A stretch of DNA of 64,000 nucleotides from Dyadobacter frigoris (GCF_005280585.1 NZ_SZVO01000024.1:1-64000), one strand, 5' to 3'; positions 43,437-53,795 are shown, counted from the first letter of the stretch. The notes: generated by a model not told the origin, from the sequence alone. Made by a program: numbers and translations.

Positions 43437-44089
43437 TCATTTATCAATCTTTGAATACTGCCTTTTTCTACCAATCAGTCGTCCATTCTTTTTCATAAAT
43501 TCAGCATTGATTTTGCTCGCTTCACTTTTAGTTAGCCAGGAACAATTCTCTGGATAGAATCCTTTACTCTTATCCAGCCGACTAAATGTCATATTAGGAT
43601 CCATTTGCTCTCCTACATCATTTCTGAATTTTTTGAAATCACGCCAGGATTCGCACATTGTGATATTTGGAATATGGTCTTTGGAGCGAGGATTCAAGGC
43701 AGTCTTAATATTACTCCAAGCTCTGTATACCTTAGTCTTGACATAGCTTTCACCAGGTTTTGATGGAGTTTGTACATCGATTCTTCCCGACAGTATCCTC
43801 CTAGCAGCAGCAAAAACTGAAATATTTCTCGATTTTGCCAAATACTCTGAGGCTTCCTTTACACTTACAAATCGAAAATCGTCTACGATTGTAGGTCTTT
43901 TATTTGAACCACCACTTACACCGCCTTTCGAAATATTGTAACCGTATGGAATTAAGGTGTTGAGTTTACTAATCCATTCAATTTCTCGTTTTTCTAAATC
44001 TTTTTTTGTTGTTCCAAAATCAATTTCTTCAATAGAGAAATTTTCTGAGCCGAATTTTCTTATAGCTGCGTGGAGTGAATCAGTATTTA
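43437..44089 (-). pseudogene. GIY-YIG-type endonuclease, N-terminus cut off by an IS
   Basis: The leftward frame is open from the IS end at 44089. It begins AAIRKFGSENFSIEEIDFG, then EREIEWISKLNT and GYNISKGGVSGGSNKR, the C-terminal half of a GIY-YIG endonuclease domain. It continues through a helix-turn-helix-like segment (FVSVKEASEYLAKSR) into a phage-type domain (YRAWSNIKTALNP, MTFSRLDKSKGFYPENCSWL). The catalytic GIY...YIG block itself is missing, and I do not find it beyond the IS at 46128, so the insertion may have come with a deletion. Homing or phage-related nucleases share this order. Listed from TTG 43841 as a start, the gene would be only 134 residues; the longer frame is clearly coding. 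Confidence 0.65.
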
Positions 44090-44156
44090 ACCTGTTGGGT
44101 GAAATTAAGTGATTTGAATTTTGATGTTATTTGTGCTTCTATTCATTACGTATTTA

Positions 44157-45189
44157 ACGTGAATTCGGTTTAAGCAATAGTTAAAGAAAGTTGATTTACT
44201 TTAACTTCTTCAATATTAAGTGAAGGCTTTTTAGGAAAGAAGCAATAGGCAATCAGGGCACCAAGTATGTTCATAATGAAGTTATTAACAGATCTATGCC
44301 GGGTATGTTCTATCTGGCATAGGTTCTTTAATTCATCGTTTATGGTTTCAATAATAGCTCGTTTTCTAAGTAAAAGCTTGTCTTTCAGCTCCATAATATG
44401 ACCTTTCATGTTCTTACGAACCTTCGTAATTAGCTGCATTCCGTCAGCAAATAACATCTCCCATAGCGCCTTTGACAAATAACCCTTGTCAGCATAAATT
44501 TTGCCAAAAAGTTGCTCAGTAAGCTTTTTAATGTGCTTTGGGTTCCGGTCATCGACATTACCTTTGGTCAAATAGAAAGAAAGTAATTCTCCCTTTTCAT
44601 TGCAAACCAAATGCAGCTTGAAACCAAAAAACCACCCCATTGAGGACTTACCTCTTGCAGCTAAGGTTTTAAATACTTTATGGTTATGAATTCTCTGATT
44701 TCTGCAAACTTTTAATGTGGTACTGTCCATAAAGCTTATTCCTGTACATTTACCAAGGCCTTTCTCTTTCAAAAATAAAGCCATCACGACAAAATAACGA
44801 CTTTGCACCTCAACAAAACGATTATAAGACAAGTTGTTAGGAAATAAATCTGCCCAATGATCTTGTACAATTTGTTGGTAATAATGTTTAAATGTTTTGT
44901 GTGCTCCCAAGTGAAAACAAATCAAAATGGTTAGAATTTCTGAATCAGACATGGATAAACACCTGTTTCTATATCGTTTTTCTCCACTTACTTGAACTTG
45001 CTTTAATTCTTTAATGCGCAGATCAAATTCCTTGCAAAAATCGTCTACGGTACAAAATATTTCAGTAACTTTATCCTTTGAAAACATGGGAATATATAGG
45101 TTAAATATTTGAATGTCAGATACTTAAATATACAAATATTTTCCCTGTTTTCATAACATATAAACCAAATTCTTATCCCGAATTCAGGT
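44157..45189. mobile_element. IS982-family element (inner), nested in the outer IS
   Basis: Inverted repeats at 44157-44174 and 45172-45189 (15 of 18 match; core TGAATTCGG). A 6-bp target duplication, TATTTA, is at 44151-44156 and 45190-45195. The size is 1033 bp and it carries the transposase at 44170-45087. It interrupted the outer transposase near its 3' end, so it arrived later. Confidence 0.88.
44170..45087 (-). CDS. IS982-family transposase (inner element)
   Basis: 305 residues, intact. DDE catalytic residues are in FMDSTTLKVC, YADKGYLS and KRAIIETINDEL; the SYNRFVEVQ and SSMGWFFGFKLHL blocks are family markers. It is a cut-and-paste DDE transposase acting on its own ends. The start ATG is about 100 bases inside the right end, and the stop is 13 bases inside the left end. 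No frameshift is seen, so the element may still be mobile. Confidence 0.92.
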   Translation of the reverse strand: MFSKDKVTEIFCTVDDFCKEFDLRIKELKQVQVSGEKRYRNRCLSMSDSEILTILICFHLGAHKTFKHYYQQIVQDHWADLFPNNLSYNRFVEVQSRYFVVMALFLKEKGLGKCTGISFMDSTTLKVCRNQRIHNHKVFKTLAARGKSSMGWFFGFKLHLVCNEKGELLSFYLTKGNVDDRNPKHIKKLTEQLFGKIYADKGYLSKALWEMLFADGMQLITKVRKNMKGHIMELKDKLLLRKRAIIETINDELKNLCQIEHTRHRSVNNFIMNILGALIAYCFFPKKPSLNIEEVKVNQLSLTIA

Positions 45190-46025
45190 TATTTATTAAT
45201 ATATTGAATCGAATTCAAAGCAGTAATTTTTGCAATAATTCTTGTTCTAAAACCATCAAAACTTTTAGCGTAATTTCTCCTGATCATAAACTGATCACAT
45301 AATTGAGAAAAAAGCGTTTCTATTCTTTTTCTGGTTTTTCTGAAGACATATGCCTGTTTTTTATATTTCTTCTGATTACTTCTCATTGGTGTTTCCAGGC
45401 GAATATTAACTGATTCAAATAAGTCTAATTGCTGTTGATTTGATATGTATCCACGATCACCAAGTATCACTGCATCAGACAGTTGCAGTTTAACATCTTT
45501 TAAATATGCTATGTCATGAACATTGGCTTTGGTAATGTCAATTGAGCTAAAAACACCCGACATTGTGCATACTGCATGCAGTTTGTATCCATAGAACCAG
45601 GTATTTTGAGATGCACAAAACCCCTTTTCAGGAGCAGTTTCAAAATTTTCTTTACAAATTTTAACTCTTTTATGCCTTGCTATTTTGCAAATTTCTAATG
45701 GCATTGAATCAATTATAAAATAATCCTCAAATTCAATAAAATTACGGCTTAAACCTGTTCGTAGTCGCTCAGTAAAATCCAACAATTTTCGACGGCGCTT
45801 ATTAAATTGGCTTCTTTCCAAAAGATTGTCAATCGAACCCAAAGGAATCATTTGAAAAAGTAGATTTTCGCTGTCTATGGACATATACTCAGCTGTCAAA
45901 CTTAATGCAACTACTTGCAAATCAGTCATCTTTGGCTTCCTTCCAGTTTTACGTACAATTGAAGCAATATTCAAAGACTCAAGTGTTTCAAGAATTTTGT
46001 GGTAATTATTTACTAATTTTGACAT
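45189..46025 (-). CDS. IS982-family transposase (outer element), C-terminus replaced
   Basis: 278 residues, DDE residues in IIDSMPLEICK, LGDRGYIS and RKRIETLFSQL. It ends INK with a stop codon made partly of the inner element's end. If the inner element and one target repeat are removed, the frame continues for 14 more residues (YVMNRSTNIKIQIT) to a stop just before the left repeat. So the catalytic core is complete but the extreme C-terminus is lost; activity is uncertain. Confidence 0.9.
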   Translation of the reverse strand: MSKLVNNYHKILETLESLNIASIVRKTGRKPKMTDLQVVALSLTAEYMSIDSENLLFQMIPLGSIDNLLERSQFNKRRRKLLDFTERLRTGLSRNFIEFEDYFIIDSMPLEICKIARHKRVKICKENFETAPEKGFCASQNTWFYGYKLHAVCTMSGVFSSIDITKANVHDIAYLKDVKLQLSDAVILGDRGYISNQQQLDLFESVNIRLETPMRSNQKKYKKQAYVFRKTRKRIETLFSQLCDQFMIRRNYAKSFDGFRTRIIAKITALNSIQYINK

Positions 46026-46127
46026 GCATATTGGGGTTTGTTTGGCGACTTTAATATACTGAAATTCAGTATATTAACCCAATATACATTCTTCTTTTTT
46101 ATGTCTATTCTATTTCACCCAACGGGT

Positions 46128-46623
46128 TAATTTATACTTGCCGGTGTAGTTAATTTTAAATAAACATTGATAGTCATAATGACTGGTTAAAAAAAAGTGC
46201 CACTGTGATTATATTAATTTGCGTATATTTTTGTATATGAATAAATTGGATCCGTTTTATACGTATTACGGCCTACTTTATAGCTGGCAATGGGATGCTT
46301 TTAAAACAAGGGCATTTATAAAAGTGTTTACACTTAAAATACGGTTCAAAAAGTGTTGGGAAGTAGAATATGTTAAGCCACCGCTTTGTTCAGGAATCTA
46401 TAGCTATACGGAGCAGAAAATCTACAATCAATGAAACGTGACTGATTACAAATTACACGTTCACTTTTGAAGGGTGCACGAACCTTAATTTATGCCAGCC
46501 TTTTCATGTCTAAAAAATGCATAAGAGTAAGATAGCCAAAAACTATCACTTATTTCAGTAGCATACGGTATCTGAAAGTTATCAAATTGATCAAGAATAA
46601 AATAGCAGAATTGTCAGCCATTT
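46128..46623. other. Intergenic stretch between the IS and the sugar locus
   Basis: No convincing gene. A 71-codon frame at 46219-46434 has poor codon character. The stretch probably contains the sigma-gene promoter toward its end, but I see no clear box. Confidence 0.5.
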
Positions 46624-47244
46624 TTGCCAAATTGCGTGCTCTCAACTTTTTTTATTATCACTCTGAATAATTCTCATAAGGCAGATGAAGAGTTATTTTC
46701 CGGCCTGAAGCTGGGAGACAGGGATGCATTTGCCCAGTTATATAAGAAATACTGGCGACGGTTGTTCGACTCGGCTTACAAGCGCCTTCTTTTACGGGAA
46801 GAATGTGAAGAAATGATACAGGAATTGTTTGTGGATCTGTGGACCAGACGAAACACGTTAATTTTAAGTGTTTCACTGGAAGCTTATCTTTTTGGCGCAC
46901 TCCGGTATAGCATTTACAATCTGATCCGTTCGCGCAAAATAAAAGAGGCTTATCTTGATCATCTTCTGCATACACCTGCTGTCGGGCATAATTACATTGA
47001 AGATCAGCTTTACTATGAAGAACTGGCAGAAGCGTTGCAAAAAAGTATAGAAAAGCTTCCTGAAAAATTTCGCAGAGTATATATCCTTAGCCGACGCGAA
47101 AACCTGTGTTACAAAGAAATAGCTGTACAATTGAACATTCCCATAGACACCGTGGAGAAACACATGGGAAAGGCCTTGAAAATACTGAGGGAAGATCTGA
47201 AAGATTTTGCATTAGTTCTTTTGATACTGGCAAATCTCCACTGA
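46624..47244 (+). CDS. ECF sigma factor (FecI-like)
   Basis: About 200 residues; a Bacteroidota ECF sigma-70 factor. Region 2 (DRDAFAQLYKKYWRRLFDSAY, EEMIQELFVDLW) and region 4 (IEKLPEKFRRVYILSRRENL, YKEIAVQLNIPIDTVEKHMGKAL) are complete. No ATG is in frame before region 2; the start is TTG 46624 or GTG 46636. It is followed 91 bases later by a FecR anti-sigma gene, then SusC with an N-terminal signalling domain. In this arrangement, binding of the sugar or glycan by SusC releases the sigma factor to switch on the locus. Confidence 0.88.
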   Translation: MPNCVLSTFFIITLNNSHKADEELFSGLKLGDRDAFAQLYKKYWRRLFDSAYKRLLLREECEEMIQELFVDLWTRRNTLILSVSLEAYLFGALRYSIYNLIRSRKIKEAYLDHLLHTPAVGHNYIEDQLYYEELAEALQKSIEKLPEKFRRVYILSRRENLCYKEIAVQLNIPIDTVEKHMGKALKILREDLKDFALVLLILANLH

Positions 47245-47335
47245 AATGGTCAGTTACTAAAATATTTAAAGAAAATTCCGGCGGAATAGAGTCCGCAATG
47301 TTACTGTTAATTAGAAAGAGAAGTTAGACGAACAA

Positions 47336-48304
47336 ATGGAAAAGGACCGATTGCTGTATTTGCTGGAACAAGAAAAGAAGGGTCGTTGCTCGGCTGAGGA
47401 AGCGGAAGAGCTGGAAAGCTGGTATAACTCCGGTGATCAGCGATCTGATTTCACATCTATACTTTCAGAAAATGCTTTGAACGCAATGGAAACCAGAGTT
47501 TTTGCTAAAATCCAGGACGAAATTGAGCAGGAAAAGAAGGTTGAAATTTCTTTTGGCAGACGCTTTTATTTAGGATATACGAGAATTGCTGCATCTGTTT
47601 TGGTTTTGCTCATTGCCGGACTTGGTATATACTACTTTCTCAATCCTTCGACCCAAACGGAAAGAACCGCTTATGGGGAAACCAGGAAGGTATTTTTACC
47701 CGACGGATCAGAAGTGACTTTGAATGGAAATTCTCAGATAACATATCAAACCGACTGGCAGAAAAAAGGAATAAGGGAAGTTAATCTTTCCGGCGAGGCT
47801 TATTTTAAAGTAATCCATACCAAAGATCACAGGAAATTCCGGGTCCGGACAAACCCTGATTTTAGTCTGGATGTGTTGGGAACGCAGTTTAATGTGGCAT
47901 CCAGAAAAAGCGGAACGCGCGTGGTATTGAACGAAGGAAGAGTGCGGTGTAATCTGAGTGATGCAGGGGGCGATACGCTGATTCTGAAACCGGGGGAAAT
48001 GATGCAATTCACTGAAAAACCGGTACAATTTGTGCGTAAAAAAGTTGAAATCTCAACGTATTCGGCCTGGAAGGACCACAAACTTATTTTTAAAAATTCT
48101 TCTTTAAAGGAAATTTCAGTCATGCTGGAAGAAACCTATGGCCTCAAAATGAAGACCGGAAATCCGGAGTTACTGGAAAGGCAGATCTCCGGGTCGGTAC
48201 CCACAGCTAACATGGAAGTTCTTCTGCTGGGAATTGCCGAGGCTTCATCGGTTACAATTCAAAAGGACGGCGACCAGCTTATCATTGCTGACAGAATAAA
48301 GTAA
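47336..48304 (+). CDS. FecR-family anti-sigma factor
   Basis: 322 residues: a cytoplasmic helical domain (residues 1-75), one membrane helix (YTRIAASVLVLLIAGLGIYYFL, about 80-101), and a periplasmic FecR domain (TERTAYGETRKVFLPDGSEVTLNGNS... onward) ending in a C-terminal STN-contacting segment (EISVMLEETYGLKM). It holds the sigma factor inactive until the SusC signal arrives. Placed directly behind its sigma gene. Confidence 0.92.
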   Translation: MEKDRLLYLLEQEKKGRCSAEEAEELESWYNSGDQRSDFTSILSENALNAMETRVFAKIQDEIEQEKKVEISFGRRFYLGYTRIAASVLVLLIAGLGIYYFLNPSTQTERTAYGETRKVFLPDGSEVTLNGNSQITYQTDWQKKGIREVNLSGEAYFKVIHTKDHRKFRVRTNPDFSLDVLGTQFNVASRKSGTRVVLNEGRVRCNLSDAGGDTLILKPGEMMQFTEKPVQFVRKKVEISTYSAWKDHKLIFKNSSLKEISVMLEETYGLKMKTGNPELLERQISGSVPTANMEVLLLGIAEASSVTIQKDGDQLIIADRIK

Positions 48305-48355
48305 AAGAACCTGTTTATGTTATCAACTAAGCATTATAAATAGTTGAAATGCGAA

Positions 48356-48389
48356 ATTTAACTTAATAATTTAAATTATTAAGTTAAAT
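48356..48389. repeat. 34-bp perfect palindrome between FecR and SusC genes
   Basis: Bases 48356-48389 equal their own reverse complement, all A and T except C at 48362 and G at 48383. A half copy (ATTTAACTTAA) recurs at 48401. Could be a terminator for the sigma/FecR unit, an operator, or a protein-binding site for SusC control. No loop is left, so as RNA it would be a tight hairpin. Confidence 0.7.
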
Positions 48390-48593
48390 AAAATTTTTTT
48401 ATTTAACTTAAAGTATTGATTATTACTTCATATTTTGGTAATTAATATTACTCTATAAAAATAAATTGTAAAATTTAATGGAAACAATGGCGGAAGGCCG
48501 AAGGAAAAGTTACTATAAGGGTAGAATGCGAAATTATATAATATCAGCTTTCATTTTTACAAATTAATACTAACCTATTCCAACCTTTTGCCT

Positions 48594-51500
48594 ATGAAAC
48601 CATTGATCATTACCCTTAATCTGATTGGCTTTTGCTGCTGCATTTTTCTGCAGGCAAATGCGCAGGAAATTACACTGTCAAGGCTCGATAAAACCAGTCC
48701 GGGTTTTAAGAGGAACCATCAGCAGGTGGTAACCCTTGAAAACAAACTGAGAGAACTGGAAAAACAGTTTAATGTTTCCTTTTTATATAACTCCGGTTAT
48801 GTGAACGGAAAAACAGTGAAAGAATCCGGTAAGAATCTGACTCTGGAACATTACCTGAAAAAAATACTGGAACCTAATAATCTTTCATTCAAAAAGTTAA
48901 GAGAAAAATTTTACGTGATTTATTCCAATGAAAGCGGGGATAGGCCACAGCCAGCTTCGGAATCAGAACCAAAAACTTCATTGCAACCGCTGCCGGTCAT
49001 GCAGTATAGTTCTGCGCAATCCACAAATATGCTCGCCTCCCTATATGCCCAGGGTACTTCACAGAAAACCATTCGTTCAGCTGCGTCGGTTTCAGGTATT
49101 GTAACGGATGTGGCCACCGGTGAGCCTTTGCCGGGTGCTAGTGTGATTGTGAAGAATTCAAGTATCGGGACTACTACCAACAATGAAGGCCGTTATGAGC
49201 TCTCAAATGTTGCCGGGGATGCAACACTTGTATTTTCTTTTATCGGATATCTTTCTACCGAATTGCTGGTAGACAACCGTTCGGTAATCGATATAAAACT
49301 TACTGCCGATTTGAAAGCCCTTTCTGAGGTAGTCGTAGTGGGTTATGGCTCAGTTTCCAAAAAGGACGTGACCGGAGCGGTGTCTTCGGTAGGAGGAGAT
49401 GAAATCCGGAATATGCCGGTCAGGACGGCTACGGATGCTTTACAGGGAAAAGCTGCCGGTATCATGGTAACACAAAGCAGCGGAAGTCCGGGTTCTGCCG
49501 GGGTGGTAAGGATTCGCGGGATCGGCTCCATCAATAATTCCAATGAGCCTCTGTACATTGTCGACGGACTGCCTCAAAGCGGAATCGGCTGGCTGAACCC
49601 AAGCGATATTGAAACCATGGATATTCATAAGGATGCTTCGGCTGCGGCCATTTATGGTTCCCGCGCATCCAACGGGCTTGTGATCATCACCACGAGAAAG
49701 GGCACCAAATCGGAATCGATGAGTGTTACTTTTGACAGTTATTATGGCCTGCAGTCACCGTGGAAACGTCCGCACATGCTCAATGCAGAGGAATTTATCA
49801 ATTATAAAAACCGTGCTGCCGAGGCTGTGGGTGTAACGCCGCCTATTTCAGCTGCTAATAAAGTGGAAGCACTGAATTTTGTCCGGGCCAATACGGGCGC
49901 TCAGGGAACCGACTGGTGGAATTACATTACACAGAAAAACGCCCCGGTTCAAAGTTATAATGTAACCGTTTCAGGGGGCAGCAAAAAAGTTGATTTTGCT
50001 TCTTCCGTAGGTTATATGGATCAGAAAGGGATCGTACGTGGTTCAGATTACCGCCGGATCTCATGGCGTAACAATGTAAATGCTCAATTGAATGACCGCG
50101 TAAAACTGGGAAGCAATATCGCTGTTGTGTACGAGAGCCGCCGCAATATTGATGAAAACAATCCTTATTCCGGAACCATATTCAGTGCCATGACGGCCGA
50201 TCCGATCACGCCGGTTTACAGGGATAACCTTACGGCTGTTCCTTCTTTTTATCCAACTATAATGCAGGGGTATGATGCGAGCAATCCTTTTTCAAGATAT
50301 GCCGGCGTACTTTATTCCAACAAACCCAATCCGGTTGCACAGATTGAAAGAATGCGGCAGAGTATATGGGAAGGGATCAGCCTGAAAGGTGGTGCCAATC
50401 TGGAAGTAAAGATTCTGGAGCCGCTTAAATTCAGGAGCAATTTCGGAATGGATATTCAGCGCGGGCTTTCCAAAGGCTTTACACCGCAGTATTTCCTGAA
50501 CGGATATGATTACAGCACATACAATACCGTAAGCAATTATTCGACCTGGTCCAATTACTTTGTCTGGGAAAATACCCTTGCGTATGACCAGGTATGGGGC
50601 CAGCACCGTCTGAATGCACTGGCTGGAACTTCGGCGGAGCTCACAAGAGGACTGGAATACGGCGCTTCGAAACAAGGAATTGTCAACAATAATGAGGATA
50701 TGCGTCTTATCAATTCGGCTACCATTAATCCCGCTGTATCCGGTTATACGTATTCCAATGCGCTGAATTCTTATTTTGGCCGGGTAAGTTACTCGTATGG
50801 AGGCCGGTATGTCATTACCGGAAATGTGCGCCGCGATGGTACCTCCCGGTTTGACCAGGATTACAGATGGGGGACATTTCCTTCTGTGTCGGCGGCCTGG
50901 AATTTTACACAGGAAAATTTCCTTAAAGATGCCGGGTTGAAATGGCTTAGTGATGGAAAGCTGCGTGCAAGTTATGGCCTGATCGGAAATCAGAATATTG
51001 GCAACGGAGCCTATCTATCGACGTATGGCAACAATGGACGCTATCTTCTCGGAAACAATACCACTTCGTATCTAGGAGCGGGAAGGTCAAGTATCGGAAA
51101 TCCAATGCTGCAATGGGAAACCTCCACACAAACCGATATCGGCCTGGATCTAACTTTCCTGCATCGTAAACTGAGTTTCACGGCTGACTATTTTAACAAA
51201 GCGGTTGATAATATGCTGCTGATCGTTCCCTTGCCGACGACTTTGGGGTATCCGAATTCACCCTGGTCCAATGCGGGTAAAATGGTGAACAAAGGCTGGG
51301 AATTTGCAGTAGGTTACGACGGGGCAGCTGGTGGTTTTCAATATGGTGTCAAAGCAACTCTATCCACTTTTACCAATAAAGTAACGACTCTGGGAGGCGG
51401 TGAGCCCATTTACGCAACGGCGCATTTAGGAGAAACGATCACAAAAACGCAGGAAGGAATGCCGGTCGGCTATTACTATGGCTACCAGACTGACGGTATT

Positions 51501-52127
51501 TTTCAGACACAGGATGAAGTGAACAGCAGTCCGCAAAAAGGCCTTTCCTCGCCGGGCGATATCCGTTTTCGCAATATCAACGGAGATCAGATCCTGAATG
51601 CGGACGATCGTACAAAAATCGGCAATCCATGGCCGGACTTTATTTACGGGTTCACCCTGAATGCCTCTTACAAAGGCTTTGACGTGAGTGCTTTTATCCA
51701 GGGTTCGCAGGGTAACGACGTAATGAACATTCTTCGCTATGATACAGAAGCAGGAACAGGCTGGTACAACGCACCCAAAGGCTTTCTGGAAAAAGCATGG
51801 AATGGTGCCGGAAGTACCAATGAATACTACAAGATTTCACAGAATGCAGGGTTGAACACCAATGTATCCCAATATTTTGTAGAGGATGGTTCTTATATGC
51901 GCATGAAAAATATGCAGGTTGGTTACAGTCTCCCGACACCGCTTTTACAAAAAGCAAAGATTAAACAGATCAGGTTTTATGTAGGTGCACAGAATCTTTT
52001 CACCATTACCAAATACAGCGGTCTTGACCCGGAAATGGGCTCCGCAGATCCCAAGCTGACCGGAATTGACCAGGGATATTTTCCTCAGGCCCGTACCTGG
52101 ATGTTTGGTATCAATGCGAAATTTTAA
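48594..52127 (+). CDS. SusC-like TonB-dependent receptor with STN domain
   Basis: 1177 residues from ATG 48594 (the TTG six bases earlier is unnecessary). Signal peptide, an STN signalling domain (NKLRELEKQFNVSFLYNSGY), a carboxypeptidase-D-like regulatory domain (VSGIVTDVATGEPLPGASV), a TonB box region (SEVVVVGYGSVSKKDVTGA), a plug, and a 22-strand barrel. It imports oligosaccharides or similar ligands across the outer membrane with its SusD partner, using TonB energy. The STN domain talks to FecR. Confidence 0.95.
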   Translation: MKPLIITLNLIGFCCCIFLQANAQEITLSRLDKTSPGFKRNHQQVVTLENKLRELEKQFNVSFLYNSGYVNGKTVKESGKNLTLEHYLKKILEPNNLSFKKLREKFYVIYSNESGDRPQPASESEPKTSLQPLPVMQYSSAQSTNMLASLYAQGTSQKTIRSAASVSGIVTDVATGEPLPGASVIVKNSSIGTTTNNEGRYELSNVAGDATLVFSFIGYLSTELLVDNRSVIDIKLTADLKALSEVVVVGYGSVSKKDVTGAVSSVGGDEIRNMPVRTATDALQGKAAGIMVTQSSGSPGSAGVVRIRGIGSINNSNEPLYIVDGLPQSGIGWLNPSDIETMDIHKDASAAAIYGSRASNGLVIITTRKGTKSESMSVTFDSYYGLQSPWKRPHMLNAEEFINYKNRAAEAVGVTPPISAANKVEALNFVRANTGAQGTDWWNYITQKNAPVQSYNVTVSGGSKKVDFASSVGYMDQKGIVRGSDYRRISWRNNVNAQLNDRVKLGSNIAVVYESRRNIDENNPYSGTIFSAMTADPITPVYRDNLTAVPSFYPTIMQGYDASNPFSRYAGVLYSNKPNPVAQIERMRQSIWEGISLKGGANLEVKILEPLKFRSNFGMDIQRGLSKGFTPQYFLNGYDYSTYNTVSNYSTWSNYFVWENTLAYDQVWGQHRLNALAGTSAELTRGLEYGASKQGIVNNNEDMRLINSATINPAVSGYTYSNALNSYFGRVSYSYGGRYVITGNVRRDGTSRFDQDYRWGTFPSVSAAWNFTQENFLKDAGLKWLSDGKLRASYGLIGNQNIGNGAYLSTYGNNGRYLLGNNTTSYLGAGRSSIGNPMLQWETSTQTDIGLDLTFLHRKLSFTADYFNKAVDNMLLIVPLPTTLGYPNSPWSNAGKMVNKGWEFAVGYDGAAGGFQYGVKATLSTFTNKVTTLGGGEPIYATAHLGETITKTQEGMPVGYYYGYQTDGIFQTQDEVNSSPQKGLSSPGDIRFRNINGDQILNADDRTKIGNPWPDFIYGFTLNASYKGFDVSAFIQGSQGNDVMNILRYDTEAGTGWYNAPKGFLEKAWNGAGSTNEYYKISQNAGLNTNVSQYFVEDGSYMRMKNMQVGYSLPTPLLQKAKIKQIRFYVGAQNLFTITKYSGLDPEMGSADPKLTGIDQGYFPQARTWMFGINAKF

Positions 52128-52169
52128 TCATCCATTACAACAACTGATATTCTTAACTGGAATTGAAAT

Positions 52170-53771
52170 ATGAAAAAAATATCATTTATTCTGCTTGTAT
52201 GGTGCCTGGTTTTTACCGGTACTTCCTGTTCGGATGAATTTCTGGACCGAACCCCTCCGGGAAACCTGACTGACGAAACCTTTTACAAATCACCTGATGC
52301 CGCATTTAAGTCGCTGATTACCTGTTACCGTGGCTTTTATGATTTCTGGGGGTATGAAGCCGCCCGGGCCGAACTGGGTAATATGACCACCGACGATAGC
52401 GATAAAGGCGGGTCCGACGCCGGTGACCGGCCGTTTGTAACAGATCTTGGGTTTGGCCGTTCCATTTCTTCCAACGAAACGCTAACCGGTTACTGGACTG
52501 CACGTTATAATGCTATCGGGAATTGTAATGTAGCTTTGGAAAAACTTCCGGATGCACAGCTCATAGATGCGACGGGCGCTCCTCTGGACGCCACTTTAAA
52601 AAGTCGTTACCTGGATGAGATCCGTTTTCTGAGAGCTATGTTTTATCTGGAACTTTCAGAGGTTTTTGGCGGAGTTCCATTGGTTACCAAAACACTCACC
52701 GTGGAGGACCGTACCAAGCTGGACCGGGCGACGTCCAAGGAAATTTACGCGTTTATCGAAGCAGAACTTACTGCTGTTGCTGCTGACCCGGCTATGCTGT
52801 CTGCAACGACCCTTCAGCCCGCAGAAATCGGAAGAGCAACCAGGGAAGCTTCACTGGCCTTGCTAGCCCGTACCTATCTGTTTTTTGCCAAAGATGATGT
52901 TTCATTATTTGCCAAAGCCCGTGATGCGGCTAAAAAAGTGATCGATTCAAAGGCATTTGCGCTTCATCCGGAGTTCCAGGAGATATTTCTGGAAAATGGT
53001 TATAAGACCAAGGAGGCGGTTTTTTCAATCATTATGGGTGATGATCCTGCCATTCCGATCATAGGAAGCACAACGCCGGTATATTGCTCGCCGCGCGGTG
53101 CCACGGGTGGCTGGGGCTTTGATCTGCCTACCAGAAATCTGGTGGAAGAATTTGAAGAAGGCGACCCTCGTTTGCTGTTTTCGGTCATACAGCAGGGCGA
53201 TGTTTTTCCCAAGCTGAACGGGACCTCGGAAGTTCTCGATTTGTCGACTTATCCTAACAATGGCTATCACAACAGGAAAGTCTATTTGCCGGAATCCCGC
53301 CGGGGACAGGGTTGGGGAAATGATGCCTGGACATACCATCCAATCCGTTATGCTGATGTGCTGCTGATGTATGCCGAGGCACTTATTGAAAGCGGAGGAG
53401 ATAAAGCAGAAGCGGCCAGTTACATCAATCAGGTTCGTCAGCGCGCTTCCAACAGTACCCGTAAAGACGTAGAAGCAACTTCCAGAGTGTTGAAAATTGC
53501 TCAAAAGCCTCTTGCCGATGTGAAAGCGACCGACGATCTGCGCAAGGCTGTACGCCACGAGCGTAGGGTAGAGCTGGCACTCGAATACCACCGTCTCTTT
53601 GATCTGATCCGCTGGAATTCTCTTGTAGAAACAATGAAATCCTATTCCCTTAAACCTTTTTCAAATGGCAAAGGAGCCAATTTCACCGCCGGTAAAAATG
53701 AAGTCTTTCCTGTGCCACAGGTAGAAATCGACCGTTCGGGTGGTTCCATTACCCAGAATCCAAATTACTGA
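52170..53771 (+). CDS. SusD/RagB-type surface lipoprotein
   Basis: 533 residues, lipobox GTSC at residues about 17-20. The SusD-fold TPR-like helices carry DEFLDRTPPGNLTDETF at the start and HPIRYADVLLMYAEALIESGG and RQRASNS near the end. It captures the substrate and passes it to SusC. It follows SusC by 42 bases. A hairpin (53796-53822) ends the unit. Confidence 0.95.
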   Translation: MKKISFILLVWCLVFTGTSCSDEFLDRTPPGNLTDETFYKSPDAAFKSLITCYRGFYDFWGYEAARAELGNMTTDDSDKGGSDAGDRPFVTDLGFGRSISSNETLTGYWTARYNAIGNCNVALEKLPDAQLIDATGAPLDATLKSRYLDEIRFLRAMFYLELSEVFGGVPLVTKTLTVEDRTKLDRATSKEIYAFIEAELTAVAADPAMLSATTLQPAEIGRATREASLALLARTYLFFAKDDVSLFAKARDAAKKVIDSKAFALHPEFQEIFLENGYKTKEAVFSIIMGDDPAIPIIGSTTPVYCSPRGATGGWGFDLPTRNLVEEFEEGDPRLLFSVIQQGDVFPKLNGTSEVLDLSTYPNNGYHNRKVYLPESRRGQGWGNDAWTYHPIRYADVLLMYAEALIESGGDKAEAASYINQVRQRASNSTRKDVEATSRVLKIAQKPLADVKATDDLRKAVRHERRVELALEYHRLFDLIRWNSLVETMKSYSLKPFSNGKGANFTAGKNEVFPVPQVEIDRSGGSITQNPNY

Positions 53772-53795
53772 GCAGGCCATTGCTGCACTTGCTTA

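Larger units (their letters stand above)
44090..46127. mobile_element. IS982-type element (outer), split by another IS
   Basis: Terminal inverted repeats ACCTGTTGGGTGAAAT (44090-44105) and its complement at 46112-46127 (ACCCGTTGGGTGAAAT), one mismatch. Without the inner element and one copy of its target repeat it would be 999 bp, normal for IS982. It carries the transposase at 45189-46025 and sits inside the GIY-YIG-type gene. Confidence 0.85.

Noticed and set aside
46219..46434. 71-codon frame after the IS
   Set aside because: No family, unusual composition and no ribosome site.
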